From Strongylocentrotus droebachiensis (Eukaryota; Echinodermata; Echinoidea; Camarodonta; Strongylocentrotidae): a stretch of 64,000 nt of DNA. Location: the NCBI GenBank assembly GCA_035222895.1, contig JAVYIG010000646.1, forward strand, positions 434,001 to 498,000. The letters are read 5' to 3'. The position numbers and the translations under genes are program-made. Position 1 is the first letter of the stretch. Every line of letters starts with the position of its first letter. Shown here one piece after another: positions 44,171-55,623 of the stretch. The notes beneath the pieces were generated by a model. The model saw nothing but the letters and a program-made list of their open reading frames with translations. It did not search any database and had not been told where the DNA came from.

Positions 44171-45424
44171 GATGGTAGTATACGTAAATCTAAAGTAATG
44201 TCAGTAGAATTCTGACAGAAATACGTTCAAAATAACAGACTAGTCGTGTCTTCGTCCGAAATCCGTCATACCACTATTCAGCATATGTCAGGTCTGACTC
44301 TACGTACCTAGATTGAATATTCTAAAACGTCGACTGGATGTTATGCTAGAACCCTAATCGAGAAATAGCCTCAAGAAAATGTTCAACATAGCGAATAGAA
44401 CATGAATGTCGACAACACGGAGGATAGAATTATTTAAAGGTCTACATGTGATGTTTGACGAGAAAATAATTCCTAGTACGTTCATATCTACCGAAGACAT
44501 AGAAGCAGATCAAGTACCCGTATGTCCATTGTTACGTCATAAAACATAGGCACTGCCAATCGAAAGAAATTACGTTATGGTTTGACGGTCACTATCATAT
44601 AATTTCAAAACAAAGGGTTGGTGGTTAATTATCATTGTGCAAGATAACTACTAGTAACTCATTTGGAAGTTAGGTGTTCTTTGTATTAATTAGAAACTCT
44701 TATCCAGGCAAGTATGTAAGTCAAGTTTAGTCTTTCTAATTCAATTTTCATAGACTTGTGTATTAAAAAAACACAATTGAACTGTTTGATGAACGCAAGG
44801 AGAATGGTATTACTAAAGACAATTTTCATTGTAGCATTTTTAATCTCAATTAGCTTTCGTTGTATTAAATTCAAGGTAGCCTGGCTATTATCGCTTCCCC
44901 GGATTCGTATGTGTTTATATATATTTTTTTCTGTTCAAGATCTTCATGAGATATCCTAACACTGTTATTTATCATACCTCCTAGCTGACAAAGGGTTTAC
45001 CATATCGATCTTTTCAGTCTTGTTGATTTTTCGCTCGGCATGTTCGATTATTTATTCAGATTGTTCAATCAACTCTTTATTTCAAGTTGTCACACAAATA
45101 GTCTCCATGTGAATCATTGTATTTATGAAATGATGGATATATAAAAGGCTCTGAATATTATTCAACTATTTCTAGCGGAAGACAAATCTATACAGGTGTT
45201 AAAAGAGTTGTCATCATTCTAACTGTTTAAAGATCGGTATTTTCTTTCAAATTGTACTAAGCAATCAGTCCATGGATTGGTGACTATTGTTTTGTACAAA
45301 AGTGCACACGTGGCAAACGAGCGATCATGTAGAGAAGCGAGGAAAACAATCGAAGTGTTCAGCCTGCATTTAATTGTTAATTGTTAAATAAATAATGCCA
45401 TCAAGCAGCAAATTTACTAGAAGC
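44171..45424. other. no firm feature
   Basis: An acceptor-like CGATCTTTTCAG ending at 45017 opens 41 codons (to 45143) without recognisable content. Other frames lack splice support. Confidence 0.35.
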
Positions 45425-45560
45425 ACACAGCTGCTCATTGGTCTAGAGTGGCAAATATAGATTAATGCATAATGTCGTCATTACTCTGACATGGAATCGA
45501 ACCCCTTACGATCTATCATGATCTACAGTCAGGTGAATTGAACCACTAGACCTCACCCCC
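45425..45560 (-). mobile_element. degenerate tRNA-Ser-like SINE
   Basis: On the minus strand GAGGTCTAGTGGTTCAATTC, AAGGGGTTCGATTCCATGTC and CATTAATCTATATTTGCCAC match the head, B-box and body of the 11350 element with many substitutions. Confidence 0.6.
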
Positions 45561-45846
45561 TCTACAAAAACCATGATGCAATTACTTCAGGTAGTTATAA
45601 TTTTGTACTATCTCCTGCTTGGCGGACTCATCCAGTTCCACTGAACAAATCTGGTATTGCACACAGCACACACACGTTCTTTATTGAACACCTCTCCCTC
45701 GTGCCCAAAGATCGATTCGAAGATAAAGATTCTATGATGAGATCGGGCTGTTAATTTCCTGTACCTCATGACACTTGGAGTTGTGCAAACGTATCTTGCA
45801 ATCAAACTAGGAACGCGAGGGAAGTTAACTGCTTGGAGTTAACTCT

Positions 45847-46149
45847 CCAGGGGGTGTTTCACAAAGACTAAGATCGACTTTAAGTTGGACTTTACTATGG
45901 CAGGCCATTCATGCCACTATTTGCTCTCACCGGTTACTGGCATTGGTCTCTCAAGGGACGTACAACTCATGGTCACAAATCTACAGGATTTACATTTTGT
46001 TGTGATAGTTTAGTATTGAAGGAAAAAAATATTATCTATAAAAGATCATAATTGAGAGACCAATGGTGATATCAATCAGTGGAATAAATGGCCTGCCATA
46101 GTTAAGTCCAACTTAAAGTCGATCTTAGTCTTTGTGAAACACCCCCAGG
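45847..46149. mobile_element. family B-ended foldback with different interior
   Basis: Termini GGGGGTGTTTCACAAAGACT and AGTCTTTGTGAAACACCCCC are those of family B, and CCAGG flanks both sides directly (45847-45851, 46145-46149). The arms continue as GTCCAACTTAAAGTCGATCT and ATGGCAGGCCATT/AATGGCCTGCCAT, then ATTGGTCTCTCAA and its inverse. The central sequence is unrelated to the four typical B copies. Confidence 0.85.
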
Positions 46150-46888
46150 ACTGTTAATAAGGAAGGGGAAACAATGCAAGAGAACAGAATCCAAAGATTT
46201 CTTTTTAAGAGAGTAATTTCAAATTGATTACAGGACCATGATGTAAAACAGATTTTGTATCTACAATGTATATCTGATTCTTGTTATCTTGATTAAATAT
46301 ATTTCAATAAATACAAAATAAAATATACTGATGAATAACCATTTTAGCTAGCTTGTATTTTGAACATCAATGTTACACTTACAGAAAAAAGAAATTAGAA
46401 AAACAACATCAATAACAATATATATTCAAAGTTAAGTAGAAATTCAAAGTAGTCGGAACATGATTTAAACATAGGAAAGAGGTCGAAAATTCTGGGCGTC
46501 AGTGTCCGCCCTTGTCATAAATGTGTGTATCTGACTTTCACTGTCTTGACAAATGATTTTCCTTAAATAAATGTTGTGCCTTTCAAACTATGTCGCGTTG
46601 CATTTATGAAAATTCAATCTAAAGGTAATTCCGCCTCATCTATTTTAACAAATATCCAGATGTCACAATTGTTTAATAAAAAGAACTATAATTTATGACG
46701 TTATTTACAGACATGAATTCCCTTGTCAAAATTAATCCCATCAAGATCTATGACTAAAGCTCTTACTAAAATTACTTGATTAAAAACCCTCGACAAAAGG
46801 GCTTTCGAATGATTAATTTCCTTGAAGGCTTGGGCAATCGTAACAAAATCGGGAGTGAGTAAAGTGTTTAAATCGGTGAATTGCCGTT
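46150..46888. other. no recognised feature
   Basis: AT-rich sequence, no repeat or exon supported. Confidence 0.45.
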
Positions 46889-47078
46889 TGGTCTACGACC
46901 AGTTCGTCTACCACCCAATTAGACTATTCCCATATGGTCTACTCCCAGCCCCTCTGCTATCCACATGGTCTAATAATCATTCGTCTACTTATCATTTGGT
47001 CTAATGACCATTTAGGCTAATAGTCATCTGGTCTAATTCCCATATGGTCTAATCTCCAATTTGTCTACTACCCTATAA
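46889..47078 (+). repeat. decayed GGTCTAAT minisatellite
   Basis: TGGTCTAAT or its variants (GGTCTACGA, CGTCTACTTA, AGGCTAATAG) recur every 11-14 bp, often linked by CCATATGG or CCATTTGG. The array shows strong divergence between units. Confidence 0.8.
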
Positions 47079-47099
47079 CGAATCTACACGAGTCAGAGG

Positions 47100-47320
47100 G
47101 ATGCGAAAATCAGTGTGGTTAGGTGAGCAAGTGTGCGCTTAAATGATGCCTGGCTGGAATGCTTCACAGGGAGTGGAGAATGTGCATACGTTGTGTGCCG
47201 GCGAGCCTTAAATCCGATGACCGGGGTAGTAATATATCTGTAAAGCGTTTAGAGACATCATCGATGTATTAAGCGCTATATACAAGCGGAATATTATCAT
47301 CAGTATTATTATTATCACCA
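47100..47320 (+). mobile_element. repeat F, LINE/SINE 3' end
   Basis: AGCAAGTGTGCGCTTAAATG, CTGGCTGGAATGCTTCACAG, GTGCATACGTTGTGTGC, ATCCGATGACCGGGGTAGTA and AAGCGTTTAGAGACATCATC lead to ATTAAGCGCTATATACAAGC and an (ATT)n tail. The minus-strand copy is at 22358. The last motif matches the LINE 3' end at 59815. Confidence 0.75.
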
Positions 47321-47613
47321 GGGAATCTGAACAAGGCTTTAGAAACAAAACAAATTTTTTTTCTATTAAGAATTATAACACAGTTAGAATGGTTCAAATG
47401 AAACCCAATATATGAGTTTTGCTATTGTTGAATTATTCTGAGAACGAAATATTGCAATCATTTCATCACTACATCATTGACATTACATTCATTATGAATT
47501 AGCACGAGGATGTTGACAGATTTAGAAAGGAAAGCTCCATCTTAAATTTATTGAATTGGAAGCTAGGTCTCATCTCATCTGTTTAGTAAATAATAAAAGC
47601 AGCACCAATCACT

Positions 47614-47647
47614 TGTGTGTGTGTGTGTGTGTCGGGGGGGGGGGGGG
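47614..47647. repeat. (GT)n followed by poly-G
   Basis: Nine GT units, TC, then 14 G. Confidence 0.9.
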
Positions 47648-48270
47648 AGCTCACATTAACGTGGAACTGAATATGAGTACTACCTTAAGAAAAATAATAA
47701 GATACTGCAGGGATTTATCTCGTCATTTTAGCGGTGGTCCCTAGAGTTCCAACTGCATCTTCTAGATGAGTAGAATCCATTAAAGCTAGGCTTAATCCCT
47801 CCTGGTTTCTTACCCTCGATATCTGTAAGCAACCTGCCATATTCACATAATAAACTTAACCACCTTGTTTCAACATAGGCGAGTAAGGCTTTAATTCAGT
47901 TATCTTACTCGAGTAGGTTGGATTTCATTCTCGTTTTAATGACAGTGAAAAACAATAAATTAAGATATTTAAGGTTAGAACAATAGGATCAATGGCAGGA
48001 ATGACAAAATAGTAATGATAATAATAATAATTAAAAAAATGAAAATAGAAACAATAGAATTACGTTTCTGTGAAGGGAACGTTGTTATCTAGAAATGTAG
48101 GTCAGGACTTCATAATCACTCAATTCAACTCTTAATCATGTTAACCTCATATTAAACCTAATTATGTATCGGTTATTTCGCTTTTAATGTAACGATATTT
48201 TTAATATCTTCGAAACTTTCGACCAGCAAAGAACGTCTTGTTTAAAATGAATAGGCAAGAAAGAAGAAAA
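47648..48270. other. no recognised feature
   Basis: AT-rich sequence with short (AAT) runs near 48020. Nothing is supported. Confidence 0.4.
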
Positions 48271-48274
48271 GAAT

Positions 48275-48352
48275 GCAAGAACAAAGAAGAAGAAGAAGAC
48301 GAAGAAGAAGAAGAAGAAGAAGAAGAAAAAGAAAGAAAAAAGAAAGAAAGAA
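48275..48352. repeat. (GAA)n microsatellite
   Basis: GAAGAAGAAGAA with AAAG variants. The Glu- or Phe-rich frames are artefacts. Confidence 0.95.
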
Positions 48353-49013
48353 AACACAACAACCCTCGCCCCAACCCTCGTGTATTTACAACTAACGAAC
48401 AACGCAGGAGGTATGAATCTCATGACACCCCCGCCCCTCTCCCTTCCTCCCCACCCCCACTCCACTCTACACCCACATACACGTTACTGGTGTTCATCGA
48501 GAACTGGTATGTACACATAAGTATGTTAGTGCATGTTCGAGGACACCTATGTTCGTAGGAATAAAACATCTTTAGGACGATATGGAAATCTTAATTTGTT
48601 CCCCTGTAAATAGAGAACCTAAATAAACCTACACCTAATTGCTTTTAATTTCAAACAATTTAAAGGATTCTTGCTGTCGCACCAAGGAAATCCTCGTTTT
48701 GCCAGTGGCTGTTATTAAAAGTGAAGGTACGCACATACATACCTTCATAGAATATACGTACATAGTTGCCCTGAATTGCTCTGTAGTGAGTCAACAGATG
48801 GCGTCCTTCCAAAAAAGAGATAAATCCAAATCAAGTAGCCCATCTTTTGGTAAAGAACAATTGAATATGATTTCTTCTGGCTAAGACAATTAGTTCCATT
48901 TAAATGTATAAGATTTAGTTTTAGGTTTGGTTAACGAATATATCAAATTGTTCTATGATAGTTATCGAATCGATTCGCATGGCTTACTGATAAGAATCTG
49001 ATATGACAGAACG
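48353..49013. other. no firm feature
   Basis: The + frame 48639-48884 ends without a credible donor and starts without an acceptor. It is not called. Confidence 0.35.
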
Positions 49014-49369
49014 TTAAAGGTAAAGACCGGTAGTGGTAAAATTGCGGTTCAAGGGTTTTGGGTGCAAAATACCCATTCAATGTTGTTTTAAATATTGCCT
49101 TCAAAGGTTTAGATGGCAAAACTTCAACCTAAATTCACAAAAAGCAGAAATATATGCCGATATGCTCAATGTTGAAGTGCATTCGCGATATCTATTCAGG
49201 CCGGATCGATATGATAATTTACCAAAAATATCAATTGGTGGGCGGTTTCCCGGCAAAATTTGTATCATCACGTATTAGTCAAAACATATTCTTTCACATC
49301 ATCGGTAATAACAGCTTCCGTTTTATTTTTCAGAGAGGGGGTGTTTCCAGAACTGGTCTATACCTTTAA
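49014..49369. mobile_element. family E MITE with TTAA ends
   Basis: Ends TTAAAGGTAAAGACCGGTAG and CCAGAACTGGTCTATACCTT+TAA match the 18620 copy. The right half GATATCTATTCAGGCCGGAT, GGGCGGTTTCCCGGCAAAAT and CACGTATTAGTCAAAACATA is the reverse of the left half of that copy; the other half is different. Confidence 0.75.
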
Positions 49370-50069
49370 TATATTTCAAAAATAATTATTTAACTTTTTC
49401 CCTATTTACTATTGACTAGTAATGACGTCTCGAAAAGTACAAGAAGCCCTTGTAAGATGATCAGCTTAATTACAAGCCTAATTGATATTTGCTGAGTTTA
49501 TTTGATCGTAGAATCAGATAAAGACAATTCATAGCTTTTATGTTAAATCGTTTCTCAAAGCACGTTACATCCATAATGACGTTTCATACTCTTTATAAAT
49601 TGTGAAATTATCAGTATATTAGCTGATTAACAACGTGTCTAATGATAATCTGAATAGATTATTCTATAATTGACTTCGTTATGACAGGTACCCTAGGAGT
49701 TTGATAATAATGCTTAAACTATTCTTGTATTGTTTATTTGGTACTCTGTGCGAAGTATTTGGTTATATCAAGGTGTATGAACATGATGAAAGAGAAGCCC
49801 TTAAAAAGCCTATATTTAAAGGAAAACAAAATTAAACTGTTCATATTACAATAGCAAGCATTCTTGTATATATATATATAGGCCTACGTATAAAAGTCCA
49901 CAAAACATCGGTATCTATATTATTCAGATATTGGTTGTATCCTGAAAAAGAGGAGACGAACTATATATGTTACAAAATAAAGACTTTCATGTAGTCATGT
50001 AAAAGGAAAAACAGACTTCATTCTTAGTTCGTTGTATTTATATCAGCTTGATTATAATGACGATAATAT
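49370..50069. other. no firm feature
   Basis: Contains a (TA)n at 49868-49880. A strong minus-strand acceptor-like site, TCTCCTCTTTTTCAG at 49941-49955, opens a frame to a weak GTAGGC; too little to call. Confidence 0.35.
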
Positions 50070-50158
50070 ATGTCTTGCTTAGCCAGTGTAGCCTCATCAG
50101 TATAAATACTCTTCTCCCTGAGGGCGCTGTAATCATATTATCACCCCGGCTTTAGAAC
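50070..50158 (-). mobile_element. SINE tail fragment
   Basis: TGTCTTGCTTAGCCAGTGTA, CTTCTCCCTGAGGGCGCTGT, AATCATATTATCACCCCGGC and TTTAG match the 21718 fragment and the tail of the 11350 element. Confidence 0.65.
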
Positions 50159-52526
50159 TCATGGAATTTATGTCTTCCTTGATCACTACAGCCTACTACT
50201 ACATGAAAACTATATGGATACGAATTAAGAACAGTTTAATGCTATTATACTTAAATATAACTCTACCATTTCCATCACCAAATCTTTTTCATGGCTTTGA
50301 CAGAATCTTATTATCGAGGTGGAAAGGAACTTTTAATACGATGCAGCCCCCCTAAATAATTGGCTAAAATTGGAATTTAGATTTGATTTTGACTTTTTTT
50401 CCCCTTCTCAATACAATAACCAAACATATCATTCCTCTTCATACAAAATATATGACAACAAGTACAAAATATATGTGACAGACGTTTTGCAAAATAGATA
50501 TCATACCGATTCAATTTCAATTACGTCAGGAAAAAACACCAGTTAAACCAAATATTTAATCATTAGGAGAAAGGTGTAGAATAGAATTAATCCCCGTACA
50601 CCACCCCTAACATATACAGGGACATATACAGCCAAGTATCATAGGATGAATGGAGTTGATCGAAAGAGCGTAATTTATACATGGAAATTAATACATTAAA
50701 AGAAGAGTACAATTCAATTGTGAGCATTATATATGAACATTATATCATTGTAGTTCAGAATAATTCGAGAAAGAATTATCTCATCAATACAAAGCCCATC
50801 GCAAACTATACAATCCTGCTATAACCCAGTTTTGGAATTTTTCAATTCCAAACGCAAAAATAGTAATGGTCGAGGACCCCAAAAGTCATGTGAAAAATAA
50901 CATCTTAATTTCAAGTCATGATATGCTTCCTTGGAGGAAAAGCCAGGAACACGATTGCTACGATTAGGTATAGCACACCAAAAATAATTACAACAAACAC
51001 ATGTTATTTGATGATTGCAAATGATCAAGCTTTATGAAAGCTTAAAAAAAAAAAACAGAATTGAAATCGGTCAATGCGTTGTGATTTTATACCATTTTTT
51101 TTTAAATCGCAAAATTACCGAAAAACCTGCCAGAAATGGTCAAATTTGCAAAAATGGCAAAATTCGACAAAGTTGACAACTTAATTCATCACTTTCTCGG
51201 ACACAAATAATAAATTAAATTATCAGACACTAAAATATCATCTTTGTGGTAAAAAATACAAAAAAGAAAATTCATATATCTATTACCGTTTTGGAAACAG
51301 AAGCCAACAAAATAAGTCACTTTTGCCATTTTTGCGAATCTAAAGATATGAAAAAGTTGTGGAAATACCTAAGTCCGCCTAATTAATATGCGCATATGTA
51401 ATCAAATCAAAACCGAACATGATACATCAGTGAAACCTATGTATATCAGACAGGTATGGAAATATATTTTATTTGAAATTTAAAAAATCATGAATATTCA
51501 TCAAATATGCAAATTAGGTCATTTCAGCTAATTATATATTCGCGCACTCATTATGCAAAGTAGGAAAGTCAAACTGTTCATTTTTTTGGCATTTTTAAAA
51601 TCATATATTCATAGATCATATTTAAACCAAATATTAACCTTAAATTCCAAATATTTTTGCAATGCCAATGAAATATGGCGATGGAAATTACTTGGATCAC
51701 CGTTACAGCTATTTTCTCATATGTTTCACAAATTATTCAGAAAAACCGATCATATGATAAGAATCTGCAGACTTTCAGCTACAATCACAGTATAGTTTTC
51801 TTTTTAAAAGATGTCAGATTTGAGGATTTATGACGTTTATCCGAGAAACCATTCAACAGGCCATAATATTCCACTTCAACAGGCCATAACATTCCACAGG
51901 GACTGAATTTCAGAGAAAAACAAAGTTTGGTGATCCCAGTACAATTGTGGCTACCTTGAGTGTAAATAACAAATTGATTCAATGAGTGAAACACATGAGA
52001 ATATTGCATTTTCGTAGGGGAGTTTTATACATTGAAGTGCATTTTTTTAACCACGCAGAATAGCAGCGCGAGTCAATGCGATCAGCGGGCCATGTCACAC
52101 ATGGCTGAAAAGACAATATTCTAATCCAATAATTAACATATTTCCCACATGCCTATAACAATGAAACTACACAGAATTATAGTTAAAGGTATGCTTGAAA
52201 TATATGTGAAATAAAAATTTAAAAATATTGTTTAGTTTTTGTTAAATACATTTACAAAAATTGCTATTTCTACCAACTGACTGCTGTTGTGTGTGTGTGT
52301 TCGCGAGGCAGACTGTTTGAACAGGCAGTGTGATCACTCTAGTACGATTTGAGCCGATTCTACTTTCATTCTGACTAGGTATCATATATGCACTAAAATC
52401 CCGGTTTTTAATAGCCTTATCATTAAACAGAATATTATGTTTGTTGAGATATCCATATATCATTTAATTTCAATGTGTTCCGAAAACGGATCGCAGGAAG
52501 ATGATCATGCAGTGTGCGGTTGGCTT
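50159..52526. other. AT-rich region with one shared repeat motif
   Basis: TCATCAAATATGCAAATTAGG near 51498 matches the middle of element D (TATGCAAATTAGGG near 20445), and GCAAAATTACCGAAAAACCT surroundings are similarly AT-rich. At 51850-51900 an AACAGGCCATAA(C/T)ATTCCAC motif occurs twice. No gene is supported. Confidence 0.4.
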
Positions 52527-52914
52527 AAAGATAAGGGTGAGTTCTGGTCATCTGATTGCATTGTGAAAGAAAAGGTGTGGAATGGATCAGAAAAAGTTGA
52601 TCATGTAGCATGTAAGTATTGATGTGTACTGCAAAGTTCTGGAGTCATCAAAATCATAATAAATTTGGCCCAGTCTTGGTTAAGTAACAAGCACTGTACA
52701 CAGAAAGATGTACATGGGACTACACAAATGGTGCCGGGGCTACTAACCTTGATTTCCTAATCTTTCTATGCTCATTACTCAGCCAATATAAATTTTCTAC
52801 CTAAATTGTTTGGCAAATGACATTTATTTGTAATCTTGAACATTCAGTGTAAGTTTCGTTTGATTCTGTGCGAATTCATTTTCTCTTTTTGTTAACCAGA
52901 ACTCACCTTTATCT
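52527..52914. mobile_element. family E-related MITE with different ends
   Basis: The ends AAGATAAGGGTGAGTTCTGG and CCAGAACTCACCTTTATCT are inverted. The left half (CATCTGATTGCATTGTGAAA, ATGTGTACTGCAAAGTTCTG, CAGTCTTGGTTAAGTAACAA) is the reverse of 18790-18985, but the TTAA termini of the other two copies are missing on the right. Confidence 0.7.
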
Positions 52915-52977
52915 CTCACATCACCGGCATTACAGTAGATCCATTTCGCGCTTTACCGTAGCGGTAGTAGTATCAAC

Positions 52978-53060
52978 ATGGCGTTCGTTTTGTTATTTGA
53001 TATGAAAACACGATTGCTATTACCGGAACATATTCACTGGTCCATAGCCCCTATCCCTAG
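52978..53060 (+). CDS. candidate first coding exon
   Basis: An ATG in a favourable context (CAACATGG) starts 27 codons whose first part is hydrophobic (MAFVLLFDMKTRLLL), followed by PEHIHWSIAPIP. A donor-like CCTAG|GTAATC follows at 53060-53061; unspliced, the frame ends one codon later at TAA. The hydrophobic start could be a short signal or membrane anchor. It lies between a family E element and a microsatellite, and no downstream exon is recognised. Chance is a real alternative. Confidence 0.2.
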
Positions 53061-53224
53061 GTAATCAGATGATAATTGATCTGCATAATTGAGTAGTTTG
53101 ACACTGAATTTTGGATCAGATGGTCGTGAATGTTACAGGTCTCTAGGGGATCAGCATAGAGACACCACCTAAATGTCATAACATCTCATTGGGTGACAAA
53201 TTTTAATCATCGCTAATATCGTCA

Positions 53225-53345
53225 TCGTCATTGTATTTATCCTCTTCTTCTCATAAGGAATATCTTCTTCCCATCCTCCTACTTCATCTTCTCTTTTTTG
53301 AAGATTTTTCTCTTCTATTTTCTCCCTCTTCTTCTCTTGATCTAT
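53225..53345. repeat. (CTT)n-rich pyrimidine tract, left part
   Basis: CTTCTTCTC and TTTTCTCCC variants. With 53690-53990 it forms one pyrimidine region split by a MITE. Confidence 0.8.
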
Positions 53346-53348
53346 AAG

Positions 53349-53660
53349 CCAGTTCACGGTTGCAGTCTGAGCATGAGCAGATAAAGGTCATTGCAGAACA
53401 AATTTTGAAATACACGGAGACGAAATACTGGATACGTGCTAATGAAAGCTATGTAACATTATTCATTCATGCACATTCAGTGCACTCCATGGTACACAGG
53501 TGGAAGTATTCTTTGAAAAGGGGGAACAAAGGCTATTTATAAAGCACCTCCATCGCTATAGGAGTGATCATTTCAAAATGTACAAAGTGGGACCTCTTCA
53601 TGTTTTGAAGATCTGTGGATATTCGGGGTCATTGCAGTAAGGTGCTAACCGTGAACTGGT
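53349..53660. mobile_element. MITE inserted in a pyrimidine tract
   Basis: The ends CCAGTTCACGGTTGCA and TGCTAACCGTGAACTGG are inverted, with AGGTCATTGCAGAAC and GGGTCATTGCAGTAAG as subterminal repeats. It contains no gene; the 60-codon frame across it is incidental. Confidence 0.75.
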
Positions 53661-53689
53661 CTATTCTTGTTGTTTCTTTTCCTACTTAT

Positions 53690-53995
53690 CATTGTTTTTT
53701 TTTATCTCCTCCTTTCTCCCTTTTCTATTTATCCAAATTCCTATCCTCTCCCTCTCCTTCTCCTGCTCCTATTTTTCCTTTTAATTTGTTCATTTCTTTC
53801 TTACCTACTTTCTCCTCCTCCTTCTTCTTCTTCTTCCTCTTCTTCTTCTACTTCTTCTTCTTCTTCTTCTTTTTCGTCTTCTTCGTCTTCTTCTTCTACT
53901 CCATCTTCGTCTTCTTCGTCTTCTCCATTTGTCTTCATTCTCCTTTATTCTTATTCTTTATTCTTCATCCGCTTCTTTTCTTCTTCTTCTACCTG
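53690..53995. repeat. (CTT)n-rich pyrimidine tract, right part
   Basis: About 300 bp of CTTCTTCTT with CGT and CCT variants. The overlapping Ser-rich and Phe-rich frames (53615-54047) are artefacts. Confidence 0.95.
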
Positions 53996-54354
53996 GCCCC
54001 GTTATTCTTTTATCATCATATATAAATGTCTCGCGAGCCTGACATGATCATATTAAGCTCCTCATTATGATAAAGCGCTCCGTGGGTGTATGGTATGTAG
54101 GGCTAATAATATACATTATTTTAGTGGGTCATGAAATCATCATACTACAGGGGTTTCCTTACATGCATAGAAAATGCACCTGTAAGTGATATAAGGATAG
54201 GCATCGGTTTGCATACAGAAAGGTACAGTGGAGACAGGAAGGGAGGGAGAAGGAAGGGGGAGAGGGAAATGGGGAAAGGGGGAGAAAGAAGAGGCAATTG
54301 GGCAGAGAAAACAGAGATAGATTTGAACCAAATAAATAGAGAGTCCGATATATA

Positions 54355-55235
54355 CAGTGCGTCCCAGAAAAAACGAAACCGAGAAGTATCGATGTTTTAT
54401 CATAACTTAATCACAACCATAATTAATGAATGATACATATTTGGAAAGCTGAGAATCTCCTCTTTCAGTTGATGCTACTCCCGTGATGCATATTTCACGC
54501 ATGAGTGATTAAAAGCAGTTTGAAGGAAGGAAACCAAAAAGTAATTTGGCGGGCGGTATCTGAATTTCAAAGAAAAATTCATATTTCTAGAAAGTTGAGT
54601 TTCTGCCCTTTCATATGACACCTCAATCAAGAAAAAATGAGCCAGGAATAACAAAGTTCTGTTTGTTTAAAGTAGCCCTTACATTTTCATAATTTTAACA
54701 AACGAATTCGTTTTCACTGGGTGCCTGCCGTAGCAAAAAGCAGATTTGACAAAAGACTTAACTCCGTTTCGTTGACAATCAGCCATGCATGAAGACTCTC
54801 GTCTACGGCTGATTGTCAACGAAACGGAGTTAAGTCTTTTGTTAATTTCGTTTATTGATACGGCAGGCAGCCAGTGAAAACGAATTCGTTTAATAAAATT
54901 ATGGAAATGCAAGCACTACTTTAAACAGACAGAACTTTGTCATTCCTCGCTCATTTTTCCTGATTGAGGTGTCATATGAAAGGGCAGAAACTCAACTTTC
55001 TAGAAATGTGAATTTTTCTTCGAAATTCAGATACCGCCCGCCAAATGTCTTTTTGGTTTCCTTCCTTCAAATTGCTTTTAATCACTCATGTTTGAAATAT
55101 GCATCACGGGAGTAGCATCAACTGAAAGAGGAGATTCTAAGCTTTTCAAATATGTATCATTCACTAATTATGGTTGTGATTAAGTTATGATAGAACATCG
55201 ATACTTCTCGGTTTCGTTTTTTCTGGGACGCACTG
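54355..55235. mobile_element. 881-bp foldback element, Tc1/mariner-like, TA duplication
   Basis: It begins CAGTGCGTCCCAGAAAAAAC and ends with the exact inverse GTTTTTTCTGGGACGCACTG, flanked by TA at 54353-54354 and 55236-55237. The two arms (54355-54784 and 54807-55235) pair over about 430 bp with a few percent mismatch and a 22-nt loop at 54785-54806. The CAGTGCGTCCCAG start and the TA target fit Tc1/mariner. Frames across it are not genes. Confidence 0.9.
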
Positions 55236-55339
55236 TATACACAAAACCACAATAAATATTTGTGTACAGTATTATCTCGAACTCAGAGTTGGATTTAAAT
55301 GTTTTCTTCTAGATAGATGTATAGATAGAAAGTTTTAAA

Positions 55340-55342
55340 GAA

Positions 55343-55381
<39 letters not shown>

Positions 55382-55425
55382 AAGAAAGAACCATAAACAG
55401 AGTGAGAGAGGGGGGGAGAGAGTTA
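55340..55425. repeat. (GA)n tract
   Basis: GA repeats with GACAGAGAAAG and a G run. The minus Ser/Leu frame is an artefact. Confidence 0.95.
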
Positions 55426-55623
55426 GACAGAGAAGAAAGGCGAAGAAGGAAGTCGAGGGAAGTCGTGCTGTCACCATTTGTAGAATAATATTATTCGTCT
55501 AAAGAGGTGGGCTGAGGGGTGGTGGTGGGAGCGGGCTGCTTATGCAGTTCACATGTATGTTAAGTACACTTAGATAATGTGTCGTATGATATTACGAATA
55601 TCTCTTGCTTCACTACATCTTAC

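Noticed and set aside
45608..45805. 65-codon minus frame containing CAVCNTRF, zinc-finger-like
   Set aside because: A single Cys-x2-Cys with no partner His or Cys pair and no splice sites is not enough.
54679..54912. 77-codon minus frame in the foldback
   Set aside because: It spans the loop and both arms of the inverted repeat; its two halves are translations of complementary strands of the same sequence.
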